DNA from: Lolium rigidum
Taxonomy: Eukaryota > Streptophyta > Magnoliopsida > Poales > Poaceae
Reading direction: 5' to 3'
DNA: 64,000 nucleotides
Assembly (NCBI RefSeq): GCF_022539505.1
Contig: NC_061511.1
Location: forward strand, 35,536,620-35,600,619
Positions 19,250 through 31,204 of the stretch are shown piece by piece. Each line of letters opens with the position of its first letter. The first letter of the stretch is position 1. A program made the translations under genes and the position numbers. The notes under the pieces were generated by a model that saw only the letters and a list, made by a program, of their open reading frames with translations, ran no database searches and was not told the origin of the DNA.

Positions 19250-21628
19250 TTTCTCGATTGCATTCCGGGCAATTGCCGATTGTGGGCAATCGGCTCATTC
19301 CCGAATCCCAGCGAGTTGTCCGAAGAAGGGGCAGTCCCGATGTCCGGTGTTGTCATCTTGCTCCCTGGATGCTTCCGTGGCACAGCGCTCGTGCTCCTCC
19401 TCATCGCGATTCCGCCGACGATGTCTTCTCGGCTTCTCTAGCCAAACGATCTTCTCTATCATCGTAATTGGGTCGCCGGCGTTGGTCATACTCGGCTAAC
19501 ATATTTGTTGAGGAGGTGATCGAGAGAGGGTCGCCGATATCTTATATTCTTCACCTCTCCCTCTCGTGACATAGCGCTTGCCATCATGATGGAGCCGATC
19601 GCGTGGAGCGGCCTCCCTCTGTGTCCTCGCTATGAGAGCAGCCTGCCCTCATCTCCATCTTTGCCGAGTGGTTTCCGGGTCCTACCATGTTGATGCTGAA
19701 CGAGGGACCTGGTCGGCAACCTTCGAGGCAGGTGATTTCTACCATGTTAACGGCGGGGAAGGGTTGGGTGTCGACCTTCATGGCGTATCTGGTTGAAAAT
19801 TAGCCGCCCCTTCTCTATCGCCGCTTGGATGTGCCGACGCCACACCCGGCGGTCGTTGGTGGCATGGGAAAGCGAGTTGTGGAATTTGCGATGACGGCTT
19901 TCCGTTTAGCTCTTTCGCCGTGGGGAACTTGAGACCTTCGGGAACCGTCAAGCTGTTTCTCCTTGAGCAGGAGGTCGAAGATTTGTTCGATCTTGGTCAC
20001 GTCAAAATCAAATCCCCCGGGCGGCCCCGGTGGCTTTACCCATTTGCGGAGCCACGGGGTTCCTCCCCGAGTCCACTCGCCCACTGCTATCTCTTGGCCT
20101 CCCGCGAGCACTTCATCCTCCTCCGTATCGACCATGACTACCGCACGCTTGAACTTGTCTTGGTACAGAGTCGGGTGGCGCTGTTCATATGCCGATAGTT
20201 TCGAACCATGTGCGCCGCGCGAGGGATAATCCGCTTGGGAGGCCATGTCCTTGAGCTGTGTTGCAAGGCCCGCTATCGCCAACTCGATCGCTTCCTTTTC
20301 AATTATACGAACCGAATAACATCGGTTCCTAAGATTCCCGAAGCGCCGGATGTATTCTCGTCACCGTTTCCCCGCGCTTCCGACGTAGCTGTGCTAGATC
20401 GGCAATGCCGCACTCGGAAGCCTCCGAATGGTATTGCATATGGAACTCGTTCTTCCAATTGCTTCCAAGACTCGGATGGAGTTTGCTGGCAAAGAGGTGT
20501 ACCACCCAAAAGCCGATCCCGTGAGGGACTGTGAAAAGAGCCTCACGCGTAGCTGATCCGACACTCGAAGCCGGTCCTAGTTGAGCCAAATATCGGCCGA
20601 CGTGCTCGATGGAGCCGGAGCCATCCGATCCACCGAATTTGGAGAAGTCGGGGAGCCGATATTTTGGTGGCAACGGGATCATCTCGTAATCGTCGTGGTA
20701 CGGCTTGGAATAGCCGATCGCCCTTCTTTTCGGCATCATGCCGAACCGGTCTCTCGGCATGGTACCGATCCGATCCGTCGTGCCGGCCGTAGGAGTTGCA
20801 CTGCGAAGATTCGCCGGGGTGGCGTACTTGGCCTGCCACGTTTGCTTTTCCAGCTCCGAGCCGGCCCGCAGGAGCCGGGCTCGGGAGTTTCGTCGGTGTG
20901 GCGTATTTAGTTAGCCACGTCCGCTCCGTCGCCGACGTTCCTCCCTGTCTTCGCCGGAGTCCCCGATGTTGTGGCCTCGGTTTGTGAGTGCCCAGTCACC
21001 ACAATCCGGCACATACATGCACGCGTATCCATGAGGGATCTCCTTAGGCGCCTCCATTAAGAACCGGTAGTCACCGGGGTCGCCACCAGTTCAGCGTAGA
21101 CGAGGAATGCCGGTGTAGTCGGCACTCAGCGCAGTGCTGCCAATGCAAATGGCAGCGGTGGACTCGGGACCGGAATGGCAATTCTCCTTGATGAGTCCCG
21201 AGAGCCGGTCCCGACGGCGAGTACCGGTGGCTCATGATCTCTCGGATCACGCGCAGGCGACACGCTCCAGCCGCGTTGACCAAGTTCTCGAGTGGCGGTG
21301 TAGCGAGTGAGCCACCGGGTAGTTGATCTCCTCGCCGCGGACCCCTGGTGCGTTCCTCCGACGAGGTAGAGAGGTCTATCCCATCGAGTGCACCTTCCGG
21401 TGAGAACCCCTTCCATCCGATGCCACCGTAACGGGTTCTCCGAAAAGAGCCGATGAGGTCGGCTTCGAGGGTAGCCTTGATCTCGTTGTATTGCTTCTTG
21501 AGGTCATCAGGCAGATCCTCATAGGTGACTGGCGTGCCGTCCGCCATCTCCGATGTAGATGGCGATGTGGTTGATGTAGACGATTGTCCCACCGGGCGTG
21601 CCAGAATGTGTTGACTGCCAAAACCCAC
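19250..21628 (-). pseudogene. gag: E2 gag polyprotein, frameshifted
   Basis: Starts near 21628-21560 with GQSSTSTTSPSTSEMADGTP and TYEDLPDDLKKQYNEIKATL, collinear with E1 gag. Later segments: PPKYRLPDFSKFGGSDGSGS (about 20680-20620), YHSEASECGIADLAQLRRKR (about 20430-20370), FDFDVTKIEQIFDLLLKEKQ (about 20020-19950), and an incomplete Cys/His motif with RDCPFF (about 19330). At least five frame changes occur. At the Cys/His motif the shift coincides with CAACTCGCTGG in place of E1 CACTGCTGG. Same role and same doubts as E1 gag. Confidence 0.7.
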
Positions 21629-22776
21629 CGGCGGGCAGCGGCCTTGCCAACACTGTAGAGCCGGGGGAGCCTAGAGCCGCGGCTGGTCGAGACCCCTCCG
21701 AGCGACGGCCCGCAATGCTCTTCCGGTCACACGCGGCGTTGCGAAGTGCAAGGGCGTGCCACCCGACCGATACCCGGTCGGGAAGGTGATGAGGTTGCCT
21801 CGCTTAGTTTCTGCCGGGGCATACATGTAAACGTTAAATACGAGCCTCGATCGGCTCTCGGGTTATCCCGTGAATCGGCTCAAAGAGCCGATCCACCCAT
21901 GATCCGTACGGGGTGCACGAATACTTGGTGGTCCTGCTTGATCAAGATGAAGCTAATGAGATCTACGACGATTTAGGGTTTTCACCGCATAACCGGATCA
22001 TCCTACTCCAGAGTTGGGCCTTGCGGCCACGCACGGTGCTCGTAAGCCGATCCTAACCAAGGCCAAAAAACCAACATGAAGTTGATCCTAGGAACATCCC
22101 GTTTAGGACTTGCGAACGCCACCCTACGTGCCACCGGATCCTCCCCCCATTGTAAGGCCAAACTATTGCGAGATATTAAACTAATCCTTGTAGAACAAGG
22201 AGCAATCGTAACGAATCGGATCTACTAAATAATGATCAAGCGGGGTGCCGCCCCCACACCCGAGATAGGCGTGAGGACGGCTAGATATGCAAGGGTTGCA
22301 CTACGTAAGCATGCTTAAACGAAGAACAATGCTAACCCTAACACATCTAATGATAACTACGTTGCTCGCCATCAAAAACGCTTCGGCACGAGCAACGCAT
22401 GAACAACGTGGGGCTTGTGCCGCCTAGATCGCAAGATGCGATCTAGGCAGACATGTCGCTACCCGATAGAAACCCTCGAGATGAAGGAGTTGGCGATGCG
22501 CCGAGATTGGTTTGTTTTTGGGGTTGAACGTGAGTTGTTGTTTATTCCATAAACCCTAGGTACATATTTATAGTCCAGCGGACTTTCTAATGTGGGCGTG
22601 CACTAAACCGTGCACGACTAAGATTCTATCTCTTATCTAAAATAATAAACTACTAAATAAAGATACACGGGCAATTCAGCCCAAGACCCTTCGTGCCAGG
22701 CCGCCTTAGAATTCTTCCACATGTAATCTTCCAAGCCCGGCCCACCTCTGGATTCGTCTAAAATCTGGTGATAACA
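21609..22776 (-). repeat. 5' LTR of E2
   Basis: 1168 bases with TG...CA ends. TATA box CTATAAATA on the minus strand at 22565-22573. It carries the same hairpins as the E1 LTR (for example the CTAGATCGCA stem near 22424-22448). Confidence 0.9.
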
Positions 22777-22781
22777 GTAAT

Positions 22782-23960
22782 ATAACTTTATGCTTTGATT
22801 AATAATGTTTTGTCGCTATGCATGATTATGGTCATTATTGCTCTGTTAGTTGGTCGCTCCTAGTCTTTTGCTAGCCTTCACCTGTACTGAGTATGAGCTC
22901 TACTCGTGCATCCAACTCCTAGAAACCAAAGTTTTCCAATTGTGTCCACCATACCTACCTATATGTGGTATTTCACCGCCACTCCAAAGCGAATTGCTTG
23001 TGTGCTACCTTTGAACCTTCAAAGATTACAACTTGTTTTGTGTTTTGTTTTAGCTCATGAGGAAGTGTTGAATGCTTTATCATCTCTTTCATGTTTATTA
23101 TGGCTTCACACCTTGACTAGCATGCACATTGTGCTAGTCCTTAATTTTGCAAAAGAGTAGGCGTGGGTGGTCACCCACTAAATATAAATTGAACAAATAA
23201 TCTAAATCTCCTAACACTATGTACTTGAGAAATCATGAACTTAGCATGTTTAAACAAAGGAGAAGAGGAGTTTTATTGGTCTCTCTATGGGAGGCGCTCT
23301 TGAAGCCATTAAACATGAAAGGATGATAGATCATTTGATTCCATTCGTTGACATAGACATACATACCTCTCCCAATATATTTTTAACACCTCTACTTTAT
23401 GTAAATAAAAAGCTCTAGCACATGAGTAATCTTGCTTCCCTCTGCGCATGGCCTTTATTTTACTTTTATGTTGAGTCTTCATATTCTTACTTTATGCACC
23501 AATTAAGAGAGCATAGTTATCATTCTGAGTATAATGTGCATAGTCCCAAAATTTATTATTGATTGATTCATGGTTATGTTATTGCTTGTTCTCAAATTAC
23601 TTATATCTAGTCACCCTTTGAACTTTAAATGTGTCCTAGCATTTATGTTTTGCTACTTCATAAAGGACAAGCTGAGTACCACTTTGCTATGTTTTCTCTA
23701 TGCTAAAAAACAAATAGTTACTTTCATTACATTATTATTCATGATCTTTTGTTTGAGTTACTTCTTATGTTGTAGCATAGTTGCTAAGTTCTATTGTTAG
23801 AATTATATCTATGATGTCTATGTTTAGAGTATTTTGATCCCAGCTCACAATGCTTTTACAATAACTTGATCAAGATTGTGTTGGCTTCATGTCACCTCAA
23901 AAATTATCTTTATTATCACTTACCTACTCGAGGACGAGCAGGAGTTAAGCTTGGTGATGC
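22782..23960 (+). other. E3 internal 3' noncoding region
   Basis: AT-rich Gypsy internal sequence with no supported gene; short frames here are by-products. It is collinear with E4 58250-59536 and ends in a purine-rich tract just before the LTR. Confidence 0.6.
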
Positions 23961-24961
23961 TGATACGTTGCAAACGTATCTATAATTTTTTATGCTCCAT
24001 GCTTGTTTTACATCAATTTCTATATATTTTGTTTACACTTCATTGCACTTTTATGCATTTTCCGGAACTAACCTATTGACAAGATGCCATAGTGTCAGTT
24101 CTCTGTTTTCTCCTGTTTTGTATTTAAGAAAAGTTGTACAGGAAATATTCTCGGAATTGGTCGAAACAAAAGCCGAAGTTCCTATTTTACTGTAATAAAG
24201 ACGGAGTCTAGAGGAGAGACGAAGAAGCGCTGTGAGGTGGCCACACCTGACCAGGGCGCGTCCCAGTCCCTGGCCGCGCCTAGGGGTGGTGTGGGCCCCT
24301 CAGGCACCCACCGACCTCGACTTCCGCCTATTTATTCACCTGTTCAGGAAAAGTCTAAAGACCCGAGCCTCCATCCACGAAAAGTTCCGCCGCGGTCGCC
24401 ATCGTTGACCCTAGCTCGGGAGGGTTCTGAAGCTCTTCTCGGCACCATGCCGGAGAGGGAGATCATCACCGGAGGCCTCTACATCGCCATGCCCGCCTCC
24501 GAAGTGTTGCATGAGTAGTTCATCTCTGGACTACGGGTCCATAGCAGTAGCTAGATGGTTTTCTTCTCCAATTTATGATTCATGTTTAGATCTTGTGAGC
24601 TGCCTATCATGATCAAGATCATCGTTATGTAATGCTACATGTTGTGTTTGTTGGGATCCAATGAATATTGAATACTATGGTTGAGATTGATTATATACTT
24701 GTCATATGTTATTTGTGATCTTGCATGCTCTCCGTTGCTAGTAGATGCTCTGGCCAAGTATGTGCTTGTGACTTCAAGAGGGAGTATTTATGCTCGATAG
24801 TGGGTTCATGCCTCTAGTAAACTGGGAGAGTGACAATAACACCTAAGGTTGTAAGTGTGTTGTTGCTACTAGGGAGAAAACAACAATGTTTTATCTAAGG
24901 ATAATTCTATTGTTTACTTTACACACTTTTCTGAATGCAATAATATGTTGCTTGCAACCTA
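23961..24961 (+). repeat. 3' LTR of E3, first part
   Basis: Starts TGATACGTTGCAAACG. Contains a GC-rich foldback (GGCCACACC at about 24238 against GGTGTGGGCCCC at about 24288). Interrupted by the CACTA element and resumes at 30664. Confidence 0.7.
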
Positions 24962-25190
24962 CACTACAAGAAATATGGTGACTAGCGACCCTCCATATTG
25001 GTCGCTGGAAGGTCATTGTGCACCATTTATGACCACGCCGTGACCAATAACTGTTGGTCGTCAGTTGAGCGTCACTGACGGCGCACGACGACCTTTTTTT
25101 TTAAATGGTCGTAGTCCTCTACGACCAAAATTGATGGTCATAGATTCTACGACCAAAATTTTGGTCACTCGCTATCTAGCATGTCCACGT
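24962..25190. repeat. CACTA left terminal and subterminal repeats
   Basis: Terminal inverted repeat plus clustered short motifs in both orientations: GGTCGCTGG, GGTCGTAGTC, CTACGACCAAAATT, TGGTCATAG. Confidence 0.75.
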
Positions 25191-27530
25191 CAAATCCAAC
25201 GTGGCAAATTTGTGACCTAACCAAATGGTCGTGGATGAAAATCAGCCCAGTCCACTTCAGCCATCTACATGGGCCAAGCCTAAGAAATCAACCTTTTCTA
25301 TTCTTGGTGTTGGCCTTTTACTATGTATTTTTGTTGGGCCTTAGCCAATTCACAGAGCAGTTCTATTTTGGGCCTTTGCCATTTTGCATTCCATTCGACT
25401 ATGGGCCTTAGACGTTTAGCATGCTATTTCCATTTTGGGCCCCAGCCATTTCATATTCCATTTCATTTTGAGGCCTCGACCATTTTCAACAAATTGGTCC
25501 CGTCCTAAATTCTGACAGTAAACCAAAGACAAATTTTTCAAATGGAAGACATATGACATACAAAATAATTGAAAAATATTTAAATTTAGCCTGCAAAATA
25601 CTTGAAATAATAGCTAACATTAGCCTATTACAGTCTTTCCATAGATGGCCATTCTGTGCCGAACTAATACAACTAGCACTAATGATAAGTAGTTCCTCTT
25701 TGCTTTGCAGGGCTTCAGGCTTCAAATTTCTTCAACCTGGAGCTCCAGTAAAAGAGTTCAAAATGCAACACTTTTAGAGTTTGATGAACAGAATAATTAC
25801 CAACATGTGTATCAATAATGTCGTAAGACAATACAAATTGCAATGATGGCAAGAATTAGTCTGAAACTGTAAGTCAGACAACTAGGAACGCATATATTAA
25901 AATTAGAATAAATGCCATCAGCACGACCACAATAGTTACAGTTTGATGTGGCTCCTTTCATTTCAGCATATAAAGGTGAAAAATGCAGATACCAAAATAT
26001 TGTTTCAAGTACAGAACTATAAGCACAATCAATAGCATTTTTTGCAATTAAAAATGTAAATACTTGCTGATAAAAGATTATTACAAACAATGCACCATCT
26101 TAACAATAACTACATTCAAAAGGAGACATCTTCAAAACCAGAACTGTGAATGATATAGCCAATTAAAAATGAAACATTTAATGTGACTGCATGCTGCAGT
26201 ATCCTGGCAGCATAATTATCAACTCAATGGCAGAACTCTGAAGTCTAGAAAATGAATGAAATCATGCTGCAGAGTCAATGCCAATCATTCAAAAATAAAC
26301 TAATATGAAAATTTGATGTGCTCTAAATGGCGGAACTGAATGTTCTTTATCATCTAAATAGAAGTCAAGAACACAATCTTATAGAAACAAGAGACCCCAG
26401 TTCACACAAATAACTTCAAATTTGTGGGATCGCAATCAAATTGATGTAGAGAAATTATCACTGTTTGCAAAATTACAAGGACATTAAGTGGCCATACATC
26501 AGTTTCCATAACGATCTTGTTATCATTCAAAAATCAAGAACCAGGAGTTGAGCATGGTCAGTTCACTGCAAAAAAGTTAGGATGCTATCAAGTAAATATG
26601 CACCATCATGTAAAAAGAAAAGTGTCCAGAATCAGCTTGCAAGCCTACAATATTGCAGCAGATTACAAATTCAAACTAACAAAAGTGCAAAACACAATGG
26701 CATTGCCATTGAGTGGTGTTACATGTTAAGTTTCATGCCAACAGCTACAACAGAGAAGCATTAATTGGCTCTGAGCTCTCATACCTTGCTACAGGTCATT
26801 TCAGTTCAAGTCCAGGATTGTGTAGAGGAGATAATGATATATTACTATAACAGAACACAAAAAGTTGTAATTATGGCAGAACCATCAAACCACATCAATA
26901 ACTATATGAGCAGCAGATAATCAAACTAGAACAATAACTTGCGGAATCTGGTTTAATTATGGCAGGCAATCAAACTAGAACGACAAGGATTTCTTTTACG
27001 AGTGCTAGAGGGACGAGCTAGATACCTTTTCTATATGACGAGCGCTAGAGATAATGATGTATTACTACCACTAGAGTATTACACTAGCAATGAATGGTTC
27101 TAAACAGCTAGCAATATGTACATCAGTGAGAGATAAAGAACAATAGATGGTAATTAATGTTAGAATATTCTTAACTAACATATAGCAACATGTAAAGCAG
27201 TGATCATAAAGTAAACATGGTAATTTATGTGTACGTCAGTAATAAGTGGGATATGATGCCAACAGAGAACCTGACGAAAACTAAACCATGAACAAATACT
27301 AGTTCAGAACTGACCATGTAGTCTAGTCGAGTAGATAACTAGGGAGCGCCAACTTTATTCATGTACTATCTACTACTGCAACATGTATCAAGTAACTTTA
27401 GCTAGATAGCTACTTCTATCAGTTTGCTGGAAACTACGGTTGCAAACACTTGAGATGCCTGTTGTTTCTGCATCGAGATAGGGAAACAAGGAAACACACC
27501 AGCGCTGACAGATGGGTCATCCGTTTTGAT
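25191..27530. other. CACTA interior, left; nothing recognised
   Basis: AT-rich sequence with several small frames and no conserved motif. Plant-intron-like features occur but no exon was recognised. Confidence 0.4.
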
Positions 27531-28132
27531 TCAGACATCAGCACCAACAGCTAGAGCGTTAGTTCCAAGTGCAGCAGAGAGGCTGCTTTCAGGATTAGCA
27601 GTCAAACCAATGCTTGCATTAATACCAGCATAATCATGTAAGTACTGGAGCTAGACCTGCAAAGAAAGGGTAAAAAATAAAACTAAGCAATAAATTTCCA
27701 GTTACAACACAAATACATTGAGGGTCAAAACACTACCTTTCCAGATTTTTGACCAGGAACAGCAAAGCGGAAGATGGTCTTCGGCCCTGGTGCCGCATAC
27801 GCATCAGCGGTAATTGTAGTAATGACCTGTCAAATAGATCAACGCAATCAGTACCAAGACTTTGAATTCACGGCGAAATTATTACAGTGTTCAATGCTAG
27901 TCAGTCAGACAACAAACTGGTCACAGTTTATTTCATCATAAGTATGGATATTGTAGGAATTGTTTGCACAATACTAACATATCGGATACAAGTATATATA
28001 TAGAGAGAGAGACAGAGGTAGGTACATTAGATGCTGAGTTGGCCTTCACATCTATAGTGATTCCTTTGTTCTTGATCTGTGACTGGATCTCACCGAGTAT
28101 CAGATCACCCTTCTTTGTACTGCTAGCAGTAA
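27531..28132 (-). pseudogene. Captured fragment of a mitochondrial porin (VDAC) gene, three exons
   Basis: Three minus-strand blocks with intact splice signals encode consecutive plant VDAC segments. Exon 28132-28026: TKKGDLILGEIQSQIKNKG and ITIDVKANSASN. Exon 27826-27737 (30 codons): VITTITADAYAAPGPK, then FRFAVPGQKSGK. Exon 27656 to about 27534: [16 protein letters not shown], then [20 protein letters not shown]. The first two keep an open frame across their introns. The third has an in-frame TAG at its second codon and a TGA at 27533-27531. VDAC forms the outer-membrane beta-barrel channel for metabolites. Only about a third of the protein is present, and the first and last exons are absent, so it cannot make a porin. 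It sits wholly inside the CACTA element. Confidence 0.85.
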
Positions 28133-28589
28133 CTGTCTACATAGAGAAATTCAAAGGAATGTAAAAAGCCATAGATATTATATACAGTTACAAGGATCTA
28201 TCAACATAACATGTGATACAGGAAAAGGTAATGTCGAGTGAAAACTAAGATATGCAGAGCAGAGGTTTGGCATACTGTAAATTTTTATATACGAAAAACA
28301 ATTGATGTAGATGACGAAAAACATGCACTGATTCGTTCATAGTTTATGTACAGAAGTTAGTGTTGTTTTAATTTTCAGTTTATGGTGCTATCATGCAAGA
28401 CAGTGCTGCAGAAATGAAGGTATACGCATACTCTGAAGGTTACTGAATGTACACCATTTTTAAGGATATCTTTGCAAGAAAAGAGTGCAGAAATACGAGT
28501 TAGTGAGGCCTAAGTTCAACACCGGTTTGGAGACCCGTGTAAGTGTTCATCTCTTTTTATGTGGGAAGAGAGGTCAAGAGTGACAAGGT
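28133..28589. other. CACTA interior beside the VDAC fragment
   Basis: AT-rich and probably partly captured VDAC intron upstream of the first recognised exon. No further VDAC exon was recognised. Confidence 0.35.
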
Positions 28590-29520
28590 CCTTACACTAA
28601 CTTACAACCGAAGGGTGACGATAAATATGAGTCTCTTTGCCAGGTCTCTGCTACCGCAACAAAAAGAAGAGGTGTTATAATACCTCGGCCGGCCGGAAGC
28701 AACTCATGTCTGTCACCGTTACAACTACGATCAGGACCAGACCAGATTGCACAGTTCGAAATGGATGCGTGAAAAGACTGCACTTCGACCGAAGTGAAGA
28801 GAGCTGCTGCACATCCTAGATACAATCCATTTTATAGAGCAAATTAATGTGAGAGCTGATGCCTATTTTTAAAGCAAAATATGACAATTGGTTTCCTATG
28901 CACCCACTACCTATGCACACATCGATTTACATTATACATGCACGATTTCCCTACTACTACACCACAGAAATGAAAGATACAAATTCTAGGAAAGATACTT
29001 CGAGGAGGAGTAGAGTACCTCAACAGCAGCAGGAGGTTGGTGAGTGCGCTCCAGCAGCAGATCGTGGTTGTGAACGTCGCCGGCAGGAGGAGCAGCAGGT
29101 CGACATGCATCGGCCTGCCACAGGACGACAGCGAGGGCAACCACCGGCAGGTCGACCTTGTGGTGCAGGGAAGAGGGCGTCGGTGTCGATCTCCAGCTGG
29201 GGCTCGTTCGGGAGGGGTTGGTGGAAGCCGGCCTGGATGGGGAACGAGGCGGAAGAGGGGTGGTAGGCGCCGGAGCAGTCCGTGGCGCCCGGACGCGGTT
29301 GTCCGCGAGCTGCAGTCCCTCGGGTCGCTGACGTCGGTGAAGGCCAGGACTCGCTGGCCGTCCGCATATGTCCCGTGCGATGTAGACGATCGCCTAGCCG
29401 GGACACCACCGCTCGCTGCCGGAGCGCCTCCGTCGCCATGGACCTCCTACAGCTCTTCCTGGATCCTGTGCTAGGGTTTGCGTTGCGGCGGACGATTTCG
29501 AAGTTCGATGGGGTGAAATA
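28590..29520. other. GC-rich gene-like tract in the CACTA element, unrecognised
   Basis: The stretch 29000-29520 is much richer in GC than the rest of the element and opens frames on both strands (for example 29020-29439 minus, 29037-29474 plus). No motif identifies a family. It may be a second captured gene piece or the element's own 5' region. Confidence 0.35.
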
Positions 29521-30399
29521 GAAAGAGGGGGAGGAGAGGATTCAGGGGCGGGGATCGGCGGGGCAGGGCGTCACCGGAGTTCGCCGGGATCTTGGCCGGC
29601 GGCGGAGGTGGAGGAAAAGGGAGGAGGCGCTGGGAGAGGGGTAGGTACTAGGTCGTGGGGAGAGTAGTTCTGTTGGATGGGATGGGGGCGTGGGGCTCGG
29701 CAGGGCTCGCAGATGTGGCCTCATGCTAACATTTCGTCTCCCGCCTATGGGCTCATATTTTGGGCTGGCCATTGCTCGGTCTAAAATTTAGACTCTTGGC
29801 GCGTGAGCAAATATTTCGCGCGCGATTACTCATAGGTAGTAGTAATATTTCGGTTGATGGATGGAGGTTTTCTCGACGGCTGAGATGGTCTTTCGGGAGC
29901 TCATCCCTGGGTAGGTTCTTCATGTCTTCCGATTGGCTATTGTGGTGCCCACGAAAAAGACAAATTTTGAAGTGGGTCAATTTTGAACTACATGTGCTTG
30001 ATAGCTTGCTTATGACTTTTTACAAAAAAAAAAAATAGGTTCACAGGTAGTTGTTTCATCAGAGATCCACAAAGAGTTATGCAATATTCAACCCCTGGGA
30101 AAGAATGGTGGCTCTGCTGCCGTTTTGACCATATTTTGAGGGGTCACGCATGTCTAGGGTTCAAATCCCTAGAAAGTGATTTTTTGATTCGCTTTATTGG
30201 CAGCCTATAAGTTTGGACCAGCTTGGTAGGGGCATGTGTTTGTGTATCACTTCCTACTAAAATTGGTTGATTTTACACCTCTAGGTCGGTATGTGGGTCT
30301 CACTTGTTAGTGGCAGGTCTAAAACTAGCCACCTTATCGAAAGTTAACATTTGAAGACGACAGGTAGGTGATACTGGTGAGGTGGACGACCAATCATAT

Positions 30400-30660
30400 T
30401 AAACCATCCGAATTAGGCGCCATTACCTATTAAATTGGTCGGTAATCCGCTAAAAATAAGGTCGTGGACCGTATCATTTTCTCTATGACCAATTCAAGTT
30501 AGGAAATTATGACTTTTCTAACTGGAATGGTCGTAATGATTTAGGGTTTGCACCCTCACAAATTCCTTAAGACCATTTAGTGCCAAATGGTCATAGATTT
30601 ATGACTAATTCATCCACGGTCACTATGAGAAGGTCACTAGTTAACACATTTCTTGTAGTG
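30400..30660. repeat. CACTA right terminal and subterminal repeats
   Basis: GGTCGTGGACC, ATGACCAATTC, AATGGTCGTAATG, AATGGTCATAG and related motifs lead into the terminal inverted repeat ending TTTCTTGTAGTG. Confidence 0.7.
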
Positions 30661-30663
30661 CTA

Positions 30664-31204
30664 ATACTAAAAGTTGGATTATGGTCTATGTATTATGTTG
30701 TAATGCCTAAATGAATCTCATAGTAACCATCTTGTCATGTATGGTCTTTATTATGTCAATTGTCCAGCTGTATTTTGTTCACCTAGCATGTTATTTATCT
30801 TTATGGAGAGACACCTCTAGTAAAATATGGACCCCGGTCCTTTCTTTTACACTGATAAAATACTGCAAATACCTGTTCTGTTTACTTACTGCAAACACTG
30901 TTTTCTTTAATTCCACTGCAAACAGATATCTCTTTCCACACTTTACGGTTAATCCTTTGCTTTCAGCAAAACCGGTGAGATTGACAACCTCACTGTAAGT
31001 TAATTGGGGCAAAGTATTGTGGTTGTGTTGTGTGCAGGTTCCACGTTGTTGTTGACGCCGGTAGTGCACCCTGCCAAAAGTGAGTTAGCAACACCTTCAG
31101 AAGTGATTTCTCTCTTCTACTGCTCGATTAAACCTTGGTTTCTTACTGAGGGAAAACTTGCTACTGTGCTCATCATACCTTCCTCTCAGGGTTTCCCAAC
31201 TGCA
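30664..31204 (+). repeat. 3' LTR of E3, second part
   Basis: Continues the LTR after the CACTA insertion (join GCAACCTA/ATACTAAAAG). It includes GTAGTGCACCCTGCCA and CTTGGTTTCTTACTGAGGG, familiar from Triticeae Gypsy LTR ends. It stops near 31204 without the usual terminus, where LINE sequence begins. Confidence 0.6.

Larger units (their letters stand above)
15892..22776 (-). mobile_element. Gypsy element E2 (sister of E1), complete with TSD GTAAT
   Basis: A full-length 6885-base element on the minus strand, flanked by the direct repeat GTAAT (15887-15891 and 22777-22781). 5' LTR 21609-22776, gag below it, antisense acidic gene, polypurine tract, 3' LTR 15892-17056. It inserted into E3. It has no RT or integrase and, unlike E1, no protease core. 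The two LTRs are near-identical, which implies a young insertion. Confidence 0.9.
24962..30660. mobile_element. CACTA (En/Spm) transposon, non-autonomous, carrying gene fragments
   Basis: Ends are CACTACAAGAAATATGG (24962) and the inverse ...CATTTCTTGTAGTG (30660), flanked by the 3-base duplication CTA (24959-24961 and 30661-30663), the CACTA hallmark. Subterminal zones hold TGGTCGTAG/CTACGACC-type repeats. No transposase frame was seen in 5.7 kb. Instead it holds VDAC exons (27531-28132) and a GC-rich gene-like tract (28590-29520), so it is a gene-capturing CACTA. Strand is undefined because no transposase is present. Confidence 0.9.
15219..31204 (+). mobile_element. Athila-like Gypsy remnant E3, interrupted by E2 and a CACTA element
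   Basis: E3 pieces are 15219-15891, 22777-24961 and 30661-31204. The first two match, with divergence, the 3' internal region of E4 (about 58060-59500: the same ...GTGGTATTCTCCT..., TTTTGCTAGCCTTCAC... phrases), joined exactly across E2. A purine-rich stretch (about 23928-23960) precedes the LTR, which starts TGATACGTTGCAAACG at 23961. The LTR resumes after the CACTA element and ends without a clear CA terminus where LINE sequence begins. The 5' half of E3 is gone, replaced at 15219 by the LINE. No coding region of E3 remains. Confidence 0.7.

Noticed and set aside
24237..24518. A 93-codon frame in the E3 LTR
   Set aside because: It lies inside an LTR, with no homology recognised; related LTRs do not keep a comparable frame.
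29020..29474. Possible genes in the GC-rich part of the CACTA element
   Set aside because: Frames exist on both strands and none has a recognised motif; recorded as a gene-like tract only.
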